A DNA stretch of 24,875 bases from a virus. Positions 15,097-22,364 of this stretch are shown piece after piece; the stretch's first letter is position 1, and every line of letters begins with the position of its first letter. The stretch spans positions 1 through 24,875 of IMG/VR virus record IMGVR_UViG_3300003690_000113; one strand, 5' to 3'. The position numbers were made by a program, and so were the translations under genes. A model generated the notes under the pieces. The model saw nothing but the letters and a program-made list of their open reading frames with translations, was not told the DNA's origin and ran no database searches.

Positions 15097-17999
15097 TGGC
15101 TAATGGTTTCGGAAGTGGTTTTGCTGGTGGGTATAAACCACTTCAAACATCTGGTAGGCTAGGAGACTTGCCTCGAATCGAGAACCTTAGTGACGCCCAG
15201 TATAGAAGCATGAAGGCGGCACGGACAGAAGCCCGGAGGACTAGGGAATACCTGGGTGCCGTAGGCCGCGAAGGTCTTATGGATGAGGAGCTAGAGCCGG
15301 AGGGGGGCCTCTTAACTACGGCGTTCGATTATCTGGGGCGCCCACATCGGGCCGTCCTGGGTGGAATATATGAGCTGACTAAGGGGTCTGGCGACATCAA
15401 CGAGGCTTTGTCTGAGGCGTCGCGTCAGTTTATCCAGAGTGAGGACCGTAGGTATAAGAAGCTGAGGAGCGGCAGCCAGCTTCTGACAGACAGGCTTGGG
15501 GACGAGGCAACGTGGGGTGAGGCTATAGCTGGCTTTGTCCTTGATATTGCTATGGACCCGATAAGCCATATCCCTATTGTTGGATGGGGAGGAAAGGCAC
15601 TCGGTGGGATAGAAAGGATCGCGGCTCCCGCAATAGCAAGGGCTGCAATAAAGCCTGGTACCCTCGGTGCGCTGGCGAGAAGCGGCATCAAGGCAAAAGA
15701 TGTCGGCGGCAGCATGTTTTCTCCTGGTTATAAACTCAGGCAGCAGGCGCATCGTCCAGAACTTGAAGATATCTCCAAGATGAAGTTTAGAAATCTCAGC
15801 GCCCTCCGAAGCGGAGAGGGAGCGCAAATCAACTTTATTGGCAGCAAGGTTATTGATGATAGTATGCTTGACAGCTATGCGGGAATGCAGATGGCTGACC
15901 AAACACTAAGAGCGAAGCTGGAGGCAGATTTAAGAGAAAAGATGGCCCACGCCATAGATGGGCTGACAGAATCAGAGTCCAAGCTTATTACGATACACGC
16001 AGAAAATGCCACTAAGACTCTGGATGAGCTTCTTAAAGAGGGGTATAAGAAGTTGGACCTTCCAGGCATTTCTGATCCAGAGCGCCGCAAGCTCGTTGTC
16101 GGCAAGGCCAAGGACGTTCTTGGTTATCTACGTAAGACCCTTGGCGAAGAAGAGGTAAGGTTAGGTCTTTTAGATAAGAAGCATCTTCGGAAAATTTATG
16201 TACCAATTCGTACACTGCAGGGCAAGCAAGTATCTACGGGGGCTTGGAGGGAAGCAACAGTAGCTACCAAGACGAGGAAGAGGGTGCAGCCATTCCAGAT
16301 GGAGAGAAAGTATAATACAGTAGAGAATGCCATTGATGCTGGTATTCCAAACCTGGAACTCGATATCCGAAAGCTGGTAGCGACAAGAACGTATGAGTCA
16401 ATAAAAGCAAGGACTACTCGCAACCTGAGAAAAAGTATCTTCGAGTCAGATATTGCCATTCCCTTACATAAGATTGGTATGGAGGTTGGTGTTGAATCTG
16501 ACGAGTTATTGAAGTCGATCAAGAGATATAAGCAGACAGGTATTGCAGATGACACTGTTAGGCAGGCTCTGGATATAGGCTATGACTTTGCCGAAGTAGT
16601 CAAGGGTGATGGCACCTGGTATACCCTGCCCAAGGCAATCGTTGACGATCTTGGTTCTGCCCAGAAATTCTTCTCAAATAATGAAGAGTTTAATACTCTG
16701 GTAGAAGGCTTTCAGCGGTGGCAGGGGATGTGGAAGGGCGGTGCATTGTTTAGCGTCGGCTACCATATGCGGAATATGTGGTCAAATAATTTTAATAATG
16801 CTATCGCAGGCATTACCGACCCTAGGCTTTATAAAGAAGCCGCAAAGCTACAGTATGCAAATGGTCAGATATCCAGAAACTTTATTACTGGTCTTCCTAA
16901 AGAGATTAGAAAACAAGCTACGCCAGAAGATATAGAGTTGTTTAACAGGATGCGCGGCTATGGTGTTGTGGGCCGTGGGCAGATCGGTGTAGAAATAGGA
17001 ACATCTGTAACGGGCAGGCCAACAGGTTCTATTCCTGGCATACCTGGGAAGGTTCTTGGAAGCCGCCCTATGATGGCAAACAGGCAGTTTGGTGAGACCG
17101 TAGAGGACAACGCAAGGATTGCCCATTTCTTAGGCATCAAGGAGAAAATCTGGAATAAGAAAAAAGGTCTTACAAGGAAGATGACCAAGTCAGAAGATCG
17201 GAAGCTTCAAGCATATAGAAAGACCTTCATTGCCAGCAGGATCAGACGGCCCCCTATCAGTAAGGATGAGCTGTTCGCAGAGATGCAGGCTGCTGACAGC
17301 GTAAAGAAGTATCTCTTCGACTATGAAGACCTGACACCTTTTGAGCGTGATGTAATGAAGAGTATCATCCCCTTCTATACTTGGATGAGGAAAAACATAC
17401 CTCTCCAGATCGAGTCTATGTTTACAAAGGAAATGTTTGGAAAGAAGGGGCTATGGTATATGGCGATTCCGAAGATCAAGAATAACCTGGAGCAGATGTC
17501 GGCAGACTTTGAAGAGGTGCATACTCCAGACTACTATGAAGATATGTATGCGACACGTCTTCCGATAAAGAGAGAGGGAAAGGCAATATACCTGAATCCC
17601 AACTTACCATTTCAAGACCTGAACAAAATGACCTACAAGGACGTTATGTCAAGCCTCAGCCCCGCATTCAGGTTACCCTATGAATTGATGGCGGGGGAAA
17701 AAGGCTACTCATATTTTCTTGATCGTCCTATCGAAACAAGAGCCGGAGATCCTGATCCACTTACGGGATTATCCAGGAAAACGCGATATGCTGCTGAGGT
17801 ATTGCTTCCTCCTGTTTCTCGTTTTATTACCAGGCCGATAGAAAAAGTTCAGAGGGGGCAAGGCTTTGAGCTGGCTTTATCCGAGCTTGCGGGTATCAAA
17901 CCTATGACGCTGGATATCGAAGGACGCAAGCGGGCCAGGATATATGCTGAACGTGATGCCGCTCGAGCGGCAAAATCTAAACTGCTGGGGGAACAGTAG
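15096..17999 (+). CDS. Large internal virion / ejection protein (probable)
   Basis: 967 aa. The protein is rich in charged helices, with R/K-rich segments throughout, and has only a short hydrophobic region near residues 125-190 (GFVLDIAMDPISHIPIVGWG, Ala-rich IERIAAPAIARAAIKPG). Near residue 745 it has YEDLTPFERDVMKSIIPFYT then WMRKNIPLQIESM. This 'PFER-x5-IIPFYTWMRKN-PLQ' segment recurs in very large phage-encoded internal or polyvalent proteins and is the best family clue. Around residues 540-560 is FQRWQGMWKGGALFSVGYHMRNMWSNNFNN, also typical of that group. It lies last before the fibre gene, where podoviruses carry ejection proteins. No lytic transglycosylase motif was found. Codon use is closer to that of the portal than to the preceding three genes. 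Confidence 0.65.
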   Translation: MANGFGSGFAGGYKPLQTSGRLGDLPRIENLSDAQYRSMKAARTEARRTREYLGAVGREGLMDEELEPEGGLLTTAFDYLGRPHRAVLGGIYELTKGSGDINEALSEASRQFIQSEDRRYKKLRSGSQLLTDRLGDEATWGEAIAGFVLDIAMDPISHIPIVGWGGKALGGIERIAAPAIARAAIKPGTLGALARSGIKAKDVGGSMFSPGYKLRQQAHRPELEDISKMKFRNLSALRSGEGAQINFIGSKVIDDSMLDSYAGMQMADQTLRAKLEADLREKMAHAIDGLTESESKLITIHAENATKTLDELLKEGYKKLDLPGISDPERRKLVVGKAKDVLGYLRKTLGEEEVRLGLLDKKHLRKIYVPIRTLQGKQVSTGAWREATVATKTRKRVQPFQMERKYNTVENAIDAGIPNLELDIRKLVATRTYESIKARTTRNLRKSIFESDIAIPLHKIGMEVGVESDELLKSIKRYKQTGIADDTVRQALDIGYDFAEVVKGDGTWYTLPKAIVDDLGSAQKFFSNNEEFNTLVEGFQRWQGMWKGGALFSVGYHMRNMWSNNFNNAIAGITDPRLYKEAAKLQYANGQISRNFITGLPKEIRKQATPEDIELFNRMRGYGVVGRGQIGVEIGTSVTGRPTGSIPGIPGKVLGSRPMMANRQFGETVEDNARIAHFLGIKEKIWNKKKGLTRKMTKSEDRKLQAYRKTFIASRIRRPPISKDELFAEMQAADSVKKYLFDYEDLTPFERDVMKSIIPFYTWMRKNIPLQIESMFTKEMFGKKGLWYMAIPKIKNNLEQMSADFEEVHTPDYYEDMYATRLPIKREGKAIYLNPNLPFQDLNKMTYKDVMSSLSPAFRLPYELMAGEKGYSYFLDRPIETRAGDPDPLTGLSRKTRYAAEVLLPPVSRFITRPIEKVQRGQGFELALSELAGIKPMTLDIEGRKRARIYAERDAARAAKSKLLGEQ

Positions 18000-18000
18000 T

Positions 18001-19047
18001 ATGGGAGCCATAACACTACCGTATACATTTGTTGCCGGCCAGACGCCTACACAGACGCAGTGGAATTCCAATCCGACCACTATTGCTACGCTGGTAAACG
18101 GCCAGATCGACAAGGCTAATGTGGACTCGTCCGGCAGCGACGGCATCGTGACGATGGATGAGGCGCAGACTGTCAGTGGTGCCAAGACATTTTCTGGGGC
18201 AACGACGATGACCGGGACGCTCACGGCTGGCGTTGACGACACTGGTGTCGATGTAAAGTTCTTCGGTGCTTCGGCGGGAGCCTTCTCTTTGTGGGATGAG
18301 TCTGCGAATAAGCAGATAATCCAAGGGGCTACAGCCGCAGGACCGGGGTCACTTACTCTGGCTACAGGAGAACTGACGAACGTAGACGGTGGTATCTTGG
18401 GAAGGATTGACTTTCAGGCACCGCTCGACTCTGCCGGCACGGATGCTATTTTGGTAGGTGCCAGCATCTGGGCAGAAGCCGACGCCACGTTCTCGTCAAC
18501 AGTGAACACGACTGACATTGTATTCGCAGCCGCAATAGGAGAGACAGCCGCTGCCGTTATGCGGATGAAGAAGGGAAGCCTTTCGCCAAATACTACGGAT
18601 GGAATGTCTTTAGGGACGACTGCGTTGAACTGGTCAGACCTGTTCCTCGACTCAGGCGCAATCCTCGACTTTGATAGTGGCAATGTCGTTATCACTCACT
18701 CCTCAGGGGTGATAAATGTATCTACCGGGGCTTTGCAGGTAGGCGGCGTGGCTGTTGCCACTGGTACCGCCGCGTCCCTGTCGGGGAGCACGAACAATAA
18801 CCTCGTCACGGTGACTGGCGCGAACGCGATGCTGGGTGAGGCGAACCTGAATTTTGACGGTTCCACCCTCGCAGTCACCGGGGGTGCTACCATTTCAACT
18901 ACTCTGGTAATGACGGGGAATATTACAGGAGCCGATGCCGCAGGCCCTGCTGTCGTAAACGAGGCTGCCTCGCTGACGAACCCCACACTGATCCCGAATC
19001 GAGCAGAACTGGCTTTATCTTGGGCGGCTCGAAACGGGCAACTATGA
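18001..19047 (+). CDS. Tail fibre protein
   Basis: 348 aa from the ATG at 18001 (GGGGGA about 9 bases upstream, one base after the preceding stop); a start at 17944 would overlap the previous gene. The N-terminus (MGAITLPYTFVAGQTPTQTQ, then WNSNPTTIATLVNG) is typical of the virion-binding end of fibres in environmental phages. The shaft has short repeats of Gly/Thr/Ala strands: SGAKTFSGATTMTGTLTAG, LGTTALNWSDLFLDSGAILD, NVVITHSSGVINVSTGALQVG. Fibres form trimers and bind host receptors. The ending NPTLIPNRAEL is a sequence that in related fibres continues into further shaft and a chaperone domain, but here the frame closes 12 residues later. The remaining part is encoded by the next ORF in another frame. 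Confidence 0.8.
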   Translation: MGAITLPYTFVAGQTPTQTQWNSNPTTIATLVNGQIDKANVDSSGSDGIVTMDEAQTVSGAKTFSGATTMTGTLTAGVDDTGVDVKFFGASAGAFSLWDESANKQIIQGATAAGPGSLTLATGELTNVDGGILGRIDFQAPLDSAGTDAILVGASIWAEADATFSSTVNTTDIVFAAAIGETAAAVMRMKKGSLSPNTTDGMSLGTTALNWSDLFLDSGAILDFDSGNVVITHSSGVINVSTGALQVGGVAVATGTAASLSGSTNNNLVTVTGANAMLGEANLNFDGSTLAVTGGATISTTLVMTGNITGADAAGPAVVNEAASLTNPTLIPNRAELALSWAARNGQL

Positions 19048-19589
19048 CAGCTAATACAGGCTTTAATGTAACAATCAGTTCAAATAATAACCGAGTGTTG
19101 AATCTTACAAATTCAGCAGGTACCGGTCCAAACGGTATTTACTGCCATCTTGATGGGGCGTCTCCAGATGACACCTCCAACACATTTTTCAAAGGTGATG
19201 ATGCTACGACAACACGAATCGACATCTACACTGACGGTGATATTGCAAACCACGACGGCACCTACGGCACGATCTCGGATTTGAAATACAAAGACGAGAC
19301 TACGATTGTCGATGCCCGCTCCTATTGGAACGATTTTAAAGCATTGAGATACAAGAAGTATAAGATGAAGTCGGACATCGCAGCGAAGGGTAATTTAGCA
19401 GAGTTCCGTCTCGGTCTTGTGGCGCAGGACGTAGAAAGAATTTTTCCTGCGCTGGTGCCAGAGTCGCCAGAGGGCGACAGCGAGACAGTGAGATTCAAAT
19501 GGGTGAAGTCGTCTATCGTAGAGGGGCCGATAATGGGCAGGGTTGTTCAGGAGTTGATGGCACGGGTTGAGGCACTGGAGGCAGCATAA
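19044..19589 (+). CDS. Fibre tip plus S74 intramolecular chaperone domain, as a separate ORF
   Basis: 181 aa from an ATG that overlaps the fibre stop (ATGA). Residues 1-75 are fibre-shaft-like (NVTISSNNNRVLNLTNSAG, then DATTTRIDIYTDGDIANHDG). From residue 74 comes the peptidase S74 chaperone: GTISDLKYKDE carries the catalytic Ser78 and Lys83 at the family spacing (S-D-x-x-x-K). It is followed by WNDFKALRYKKYKMK, EFRLGLVAQDVERIFPALV and a C-terminal coiled-coil end (VVQELMARVEALEAA). In the family this domain folds the trimeric fibre and cleaves itself off before Ser. Cleavage would leave a 77-residue tip and a 104-residue chaperone. No strong ribosome site; expression is likely by coupling, unless a frameshift joins it to the fibre. 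Confidence 0.85.
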   Translation: MTANTGFNVTISSNNNRVLNLTNSAGTGPNGIYCHLDGASPDDTSNTFFKGDDATTTRIDIYTDGDIANHDGTYGTISDLKYKDETTIVDARSYWNDFKALRYKKYKMKSDIAAKGNLAEFRLGLVAQDVERIFPALVPESPEGDSETVRFKWVKSSIVEGPIMGRVVQELMARVEALEAA

Positions 19590-19765
19590 TGACACAGAAT
19601 GAGATCACCACCAAGATCGACGAACTACAGGCCGCACTCAACCAGATCAGCCAACAGCTTATACAGGCGAACCCACAGGCGCAGAATATGATCGGGCAGT
19701 TGAATGCCTACAACGAGCTTCTGGCCGAACCGGAGAAAGAGCCATCGCCAAACAAAAAGCCCTGA
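19589..19765 (+). CDS. Small coiled-coil protein (58 aa)
   Basis: The ATG shares the A of the chaperone stop (TAATG) and the frame closes at TGA 19763-19765. The 58 residues (MTQNEITTKIDELQAALNQI ... NELLAEPEKEPSPNKKP) form an amphipathic, Gln/Asn/Leu-rich helix likely to oligomerise, then a polar Pro/Lys tail. Such short coiled-coil ORFs often follow fibre genes, but I cannot name a function. The last codons read AAC AAA AAG CCC TGA, and the next gene is open in the -1 frame across this point without a usual start codon, so part of the product may be a fusion (see findings). Confidence 0.65.
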   Translation: MTQNEITTKIDELQAALNQISQQLIQANPQAQNMIGQLNAYNELLAEPEKEPSPNKKP

Positions 19766-19797
19766 CGCCCTACTACTATCGGGCAGAGCTTCTGCGC

Positions 19798-20139
19798 GTG
19801 ATAGACGGGGACACGATAGATGTCCGCGCTGACCTCGGGTTCGATGTAAGCCTGAAGCTGAGGCTTCGTTTCTCGGGAATCAATACCCCGGAATCGCGGA
19901 CGCGCAATAAAGCCGAAAAAGTTCTGGGCCTTGCCGCAAAGGCAAGGCTGACGGAGATACTGGAGTCGGCTGACGCTATTGAATTTCAATCGTATGGCAA
20001 AGGCAAATTCGGTCGCGTACTGGCAACGCCTTACGCCATAACAGATGACGAGCGCATCGATATATGCGAGTTGCTGGTGCGCGAAGATCACGCTCGGTTG
20101 TATGACGGCGGTAAGCGAGAGCCGTGGGTGAAGGAATAG
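19798..20139 (+). CDS. SNase-like (thermonuclease family) nuclease
   Basis: 113 aa from the first conventional start (GTG). SNase-fold enzymes cut single- and double-stranded nucleic acid with calcium. Catalytic pattern residues seen: D3 and D5 (IDGDT), R24, E32 (GINTPE) and R73 (KFGRVLA), matching D19/D21, R35, E43 and R87 of staphylococcal nuclease; the position of D40 is Asn29, as in many phage homologues. The conserved first strand (YYYRAELLR, 19771-19797) lies upstream of this GTG, and the frame stays open through 19681 with no ATG, GTG or TTG. The real N-terminus is therefore probably earlier: an ATC at 19744 with GGAG 8 bases upstream, or a -1 frameshift from the 58-aa ORF. It sits between fibre and lysis genes; host DNA degradation or superinfection exclusion are guesses. 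Confidence 0.75.
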   Translation: MIDGDTIDVRADLGFDVSLKLRLRFSGINTPESRTRNKAEKVLGLAAKARLTEILESADAIEFQSYGKGKFGRVLATPYAITDDERIDICELLVREDHARLYDGGKREPWVKE

Positions 20140-20148
20140 GAGGACGGT

Positions 20149-20466
20149 ATGGGATTGGAAGCAGCTATAGAGACGATCATCCAGTTCACGATTTTAAGTA
20201 GCGTTGTGACTTTTGCTGCTGAGAACGTAAGAGGCGCACTGCATAATTCCGGATGGTGGGACGAGGCTATGCTTGGCCTCGGCATCGTCATCTGTCTGGT
20301 ATTCGATGTGCGGCTGATAGAGGCAATCAGCGGCAATGCATCGGTGCTGCAGGTCGGCGGGTATCTGGACTGTGTCATCGGCGGATCAGCGATGGCCGGC
20401 GGCGGGGCGAAGCTGCTTAAAAGAATCAACCGCGATGTCGCAAAAGTCCGCAAGGCGGCTGGATGA
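20149..20466 (+). CDS. Small membrane protein, lysis cassette (holin-like candidate)
   Basis: 105 aa with a perfect AGGAGG ribosome site 5 bases before ATG. Hydrophobic segments lie at about residues 9-25 (TIIQFTILSSVVTFAA), 40-58 (AMLGLGIVICLVFDVRLIEA) and 66-84 (LQVGGYLDCVIGGSAMAGGG), followed by a basic tail (KLLKRINRDVAKVRKAAG). Three short helices with a positively charged cytoplasmic tail resemble small phage holins or holin partners. It overlaps the next gene, itself a holin-type protein, by ATGA. Two membrane proteins in a row suggest holin plus antiholin, but which is which cannot be told from sequence. Confidence 0.65.
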   Translation: MGLEAAIETIIQFTILSSVVTFAAENVRGALHNSGWWDEAMLGLGIVICLVFDVRLIEAISGNASVLQVGGYLDCVIGGSAMAGGGAKLLKRINRDVAKVRKAAG

Positions 20467-20888
20467 TTGGGCTGGGCGGCATCACAGGACTCTTCAAGGC
20501 GGCAGGCGGCATCGTTGACGAGCTGCATACGTCAGATGAGGAAAAGCTGTCGCTGAAGAACGCCTTTGCGGAGTTGCAGGGCAACGTGATGTCGGACGTG
20601 CTGGAGTACCAGAAAAGTTTGAACGAGGCCCAGGCCAATATCATCATGGCCGAGGCGGGTGGGAAAAGCTGGATACAGCGGAGCTGGCGACCCGTCACGA
20701 TGCTGACGTTTGTCGGCATTGTATGTATGCGCTGGTTCGGTCTGACAGTGGCGGTGCCGGAGGCGGTAGAGGTGGAGCTGATGAGCCTGATCAAGATCGG
20801 CCTGGGTGGATATGTGGCTGGCCGGTCGATTGAAAAAGTTACGGAGACGGCAAGCAGTGCCCTGAAAGATTATGCGCGAACAAAATGA
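20463..20888 (+). CDS. Holin of the three-helix gene-transfer-agent type (GTA_holin_3TM-like)
   Basis: 141 aa. Amphipathic N-terminus (MIGLGGITGLFKAAGGIVDE), then a charged helical region with KNAFAELQG, and the diagnostic stretch ANIIMAEAGGKSWIQRSWRP followed by VTMLTFVGIVCMRWFGL and LIKIGLGGYVAGRSIEKV. 'IMAEA-GKSWIQRSWRPVTML' and 'GLGGYVAGRSIEK' are the signature of the holin family found in gene transfer agents and many phages of Pseudomonadota. It permits endolysin release by permeabilising the inner membrane at the end of infection. The ATG overlaps the stop of the upstream membrane protein, and the TGA overlaps the next ATG. Confidence 0.8.
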   Translation: MIGLGGITGLFKAAGGIVDELHTSDEEKLSLKNAFAELQGNVMSDVLEYQKSLNEAQANIIMAEAGGKSWIQRSWRPVTMLTFVGIVCMRWFGLTVAVPEAVEVELMSLIKIGLGGYVAGRSIEKVTETASSALKDYARTK

Positions 20889-21031
20889 AGACCATAAAAA
20901 ATGTCTCGACAGGAGAAATCCGCAGGGTGCGGGAGTTTGAAGCTTCGGAGCGTGTCAAGCGCGGCTGGACCTATATACCAAAGAGCCTGTGGAAGGCCAT
21001 AAGGGCTGGAGGGAACAAGGATGAGAAATGA
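20885..21031 (+). CDS. Very small conserved-looking basic protein (48 aa)
   Basis: The ATG overlaps the holin stop (ATGA at 20885-20888) and its TGA overlaps the next ATG at 21028. The sequence MKTIKNVSTGEIRRVREFEA, with an R/K-rich C-terminal half containing RGWTYIPKSLWKAIRAG, is of a type I associate with short phage proteins that start 'MKTIKN-STGEI-RV'. Function unknown. Double overlap with both neighbours and intact coding argue for a real gene. Confidence 0.65.
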   Translation: MKTIKNVSTGEIRRVREFEASERVKRGWTYIPKSLWKAIRAGGNKDEK

Positions 21032-21414
21032 ACTACGGCGACATGGGTCAGATCCCTCCATCCGCGTGGAAGCGGGAAGCGCTCGTCAAAAAAGTTGAGG
21101 AATTACAGGAACTTTGTGATAGGCTTCAGGGTAACCTGCGGACGATTTCCTCAACGGGAGACCGTGTCCGCGCAGAGAAGCAGATTCGTATTCACGGGAA
21201 AAAGAAAAAAGGTGTCGTTGATACGGTGGGGATGAAACATGTTGCGTCGATGACACGGCATACGATTCTGAGCAATCTGATTAGCAATGCTATCTGGGTG
21301 CCGAGCGCATATGCCGCCGGGGAGTTTTCAGTCTATATGCTGCTGGCGGCGGTGACGACATCCATCCTCCAGCCGTTACAAAAATATGTTCAGAAACGAC
21401 AGGAGGTGTATTGA
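21028..21414 (+). CDS. Hypothetical coiled-coil protein with C-terminal hydrophobic segment
   Basis: 128 aa. Residues 13-50 form a likely coiled coil (KREALVKKVEELQELCDRLQ), a very basic patch IRIHGKKKKG follows, and about residues 88-118 are hydrophobic (WVPSAYAAGEFSVYMLLAAV, TTSILQPL), possibly one membrane helix. Position between the holin and the endolysin suggests a lysis accessory or regulator, but it has neither a lipobox nor the usual layout of a spanin. The start overlaps the previous TGA; the stop overlaps the endolysin ATG by one base. Confidence 0.6.
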   Translation: MNYGDMGQIPPSAWKREALVKKVEELQELCDRLQGNLRTISSTGDRVRAEKQIRIHGKKKKGVVDTVGMKHVASMTRHTILSNLISNAIWVPSAYAAGEFSVYMLLAAVTTSILQPLQKYVQKRQEVY

Positions 21415-21809
21415 TGCCTACATTCGGGACGCGCTCCCTGCGTATGCTGTCGGAGTGCGACGAGAGAATACAGATCGTCCTCAATGATGTAATTCGCATA
21501 TATGACTGTGCCGTGATCTGTGGCTACCGCAATGAGGATGCACAGAACGAACTTTTCAGGACCGGGCGGTCACACGTACGGTGGCCTGACTCCCAGCATA
21601 ACCACCATCCGAGCCTGGCGGTGGATGTTGTGCCGTACCCTATTGACTGGTCTGACAGGGAGCGATTTAATTATTTCGCGGGCTACGTGATGGGAGTAGC
21701 ATCGTCACACGATGTGGTGTTGCGGTGGGGTGGTGATTGGAACAGGGACTGGAAGGTCAGAGACAACAACTTCGATGACCTGCCTCACTTTGAATTGATT
21801 GAGTCGTAG
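21414..21809 (+). CDS. Endolysin, M15 family L-alanyl-D-glutamate peptidase-like
   Basis: 131 aa from the ATG at 21414 (AGGAGG, 7 bases upstream), preferred over a TTG at 21411. It has the M15 pattern found in small phage endolysins: SQHNHHPSLAVDVVPYPIDW provides zinc ligands H62 and D71, and DLPHFEL provides H125 with D122 and E127 near the active site. ICGYRNEDAQNELFRTG is the conserved element before them. Its length matches single-domain M15C endolysins (about 130-140 aa), and there is no cell-wall-binding domain, as in phages of Gram-negative hosts. It has no signal peptide, so release depends on the upstream holin. Its last 25 bases overlap the convergent 106-aa gene. Confidence 0.85.
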   Translation: MPTFGTRSLRMLSECDERIQIVLNDVIRIYDCAVICGYRNEDAQNELFRTGRSHVRWPDSQHNHHPSLAVDVVPYPIDWSDRERFNYFAGYVMGVASSHDVVLRWGGDWNRDWKVRDNNFDDLPHFELIES

Positions 21810-22105
21810 ATCCTTCCCAGCAGTTCATCCATCATGAGAGTTTCATCCTCTGCTGTTTCCCTCCATGCCTGGATAAACTTATCCCGTGGCAAGTCTATCT
21901 CAGGGGGTGGTCCGTTAAGTTCCTCCAGATACTTGGTCCACTTCTGAGCTTTCTTAGATATCTCCTCTGGCGTAGCCTCCCCTGCCCACTTATATGCCTG
22001 CTGCCAGGTCTCGTCATCAATAGCACCAGCATCTACCGCTTTCAGTAGTACATTGCCGAATTTAATTTTCATCTCCTGACGTACGAAATTATTAAAGTTA
22101 TTCAT
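21785..22105 (-). CDS. Hypothetical helical protein, convergent with endolysin
   Basis: 106 aa. Mostly helical and acidic, e.g. KFGNVLLKAVDAGAIDDETW, KWAGEATPEEISKKAQKWTK and DETLMMDELLGRIYDSINSK. I do not recognise it. The ATG at 22105 has almost no ribosome site of its own, but it overlaps the stop of a 12-codon ORF with a strong AGGAGG site (TAATG), so coupling is likely. A second ATG at residue 12 is preceded too closely by AGGAG to be used well. The gene's last 25 bases overlap the endolysin on the other strand. It lies downstream of a 523-base noncoding stretch, so it may be expressed from the promoter at 22642-22670. Confidence 0.65.
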   Translation of the reverse strand: MNNFNNFVRQEMKIKFGNVLLKAVDAGAIDDETWQQAYKWAGEATPEEISKKAQKWTKYLEELNGPPPEIDLPRDKFIQAWRETAEDETLMMDELLGRIYDSINSK

Positions 22106-22143
22106 TATAAGACTTTTATAGATTTAAAATCGTCTAAGGTCAT
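22105..22143 (-). CDS. 12-aa leader ORF coupled to the 106-aa gene
   Basis: On the minus strand AGGAGG (22148-22153) lies 4 bases before an ATG that opens MTLDDFKSIKVL and stops at TAA; that stop shares its final A with the next start (TAATG). It has a far better ribosome site than the gene it precedes. A short leader of this kind can load ribosomes for the downstream gene or sense translation. It might also be the eroded 5' end of the downstream gene after a frameshift. Seen directly; function inferred. Confidence 0.5.
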   Translation of the reverse strand: MTLDDFKSIKVL

Positions 22144-22164
22144 ACACCCTCCTCTATAAAACCT

Positions 22165-22307
22165 AGTCCCCCCAAACCACGCAATATTTTAAGTCAGCGT
22201 CCGTCGACTGCTGTTGCACGTACCGATGACCCTTGGAGCCAGTCGGTAGTCGGAAGCTCAACGTCAGCGGCGTGGTTTATCGTGGGTGGCCGCACGTCCA
22301 CGTTTTT
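22165..22307 (+). ncRNA. Candidate structured RNA ending in an intrinsic terminator
   Basis: AAACCACGC (22174-22182) pairs perfectly with GCGTGGTTT (22270-22278), closing an 87-base domain. Inside, CGACTG (22205-22210) can pair with CAGTCG (22240-22245), while TACCGA (22221-22226) can instead pair with TCGGTA (22243-22248), two exclusive states. An AGTCGG-T-AGTCGG direct repeat and two copies of GTCAGCG (22193, 22263) are also present. The terminator hairpin follows 2 bases after the closing stem. A TATAAA sits at 22155-22160, but I see no good -35 box, so a dedicated + promoter is unproven. It may instead be the 3' end of the late transcript. No ORF of note lies here. Confidence 0.45.
22281..22307 (+). 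terminator. Intrinsic terminator, + strand
   Basis: CGTGG (22281-22285) pairs with CCACG (22298-22302), and GTG/CAC pair inside around the tetraloop GCCG. The stem is followed at once by five T (22303-22307). This is the only clear stem plus T-run in the window and would stop rightward late transcription about 470 bases after the endolysin, before it runs into the opposing early genes. Confidence 0.7.
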
Positions 22308-22364
22308 CCATCTTCACGATGTTCGGCGGGTCAGTTCATTTTGCTCACTTGAAGGACAATAGTG

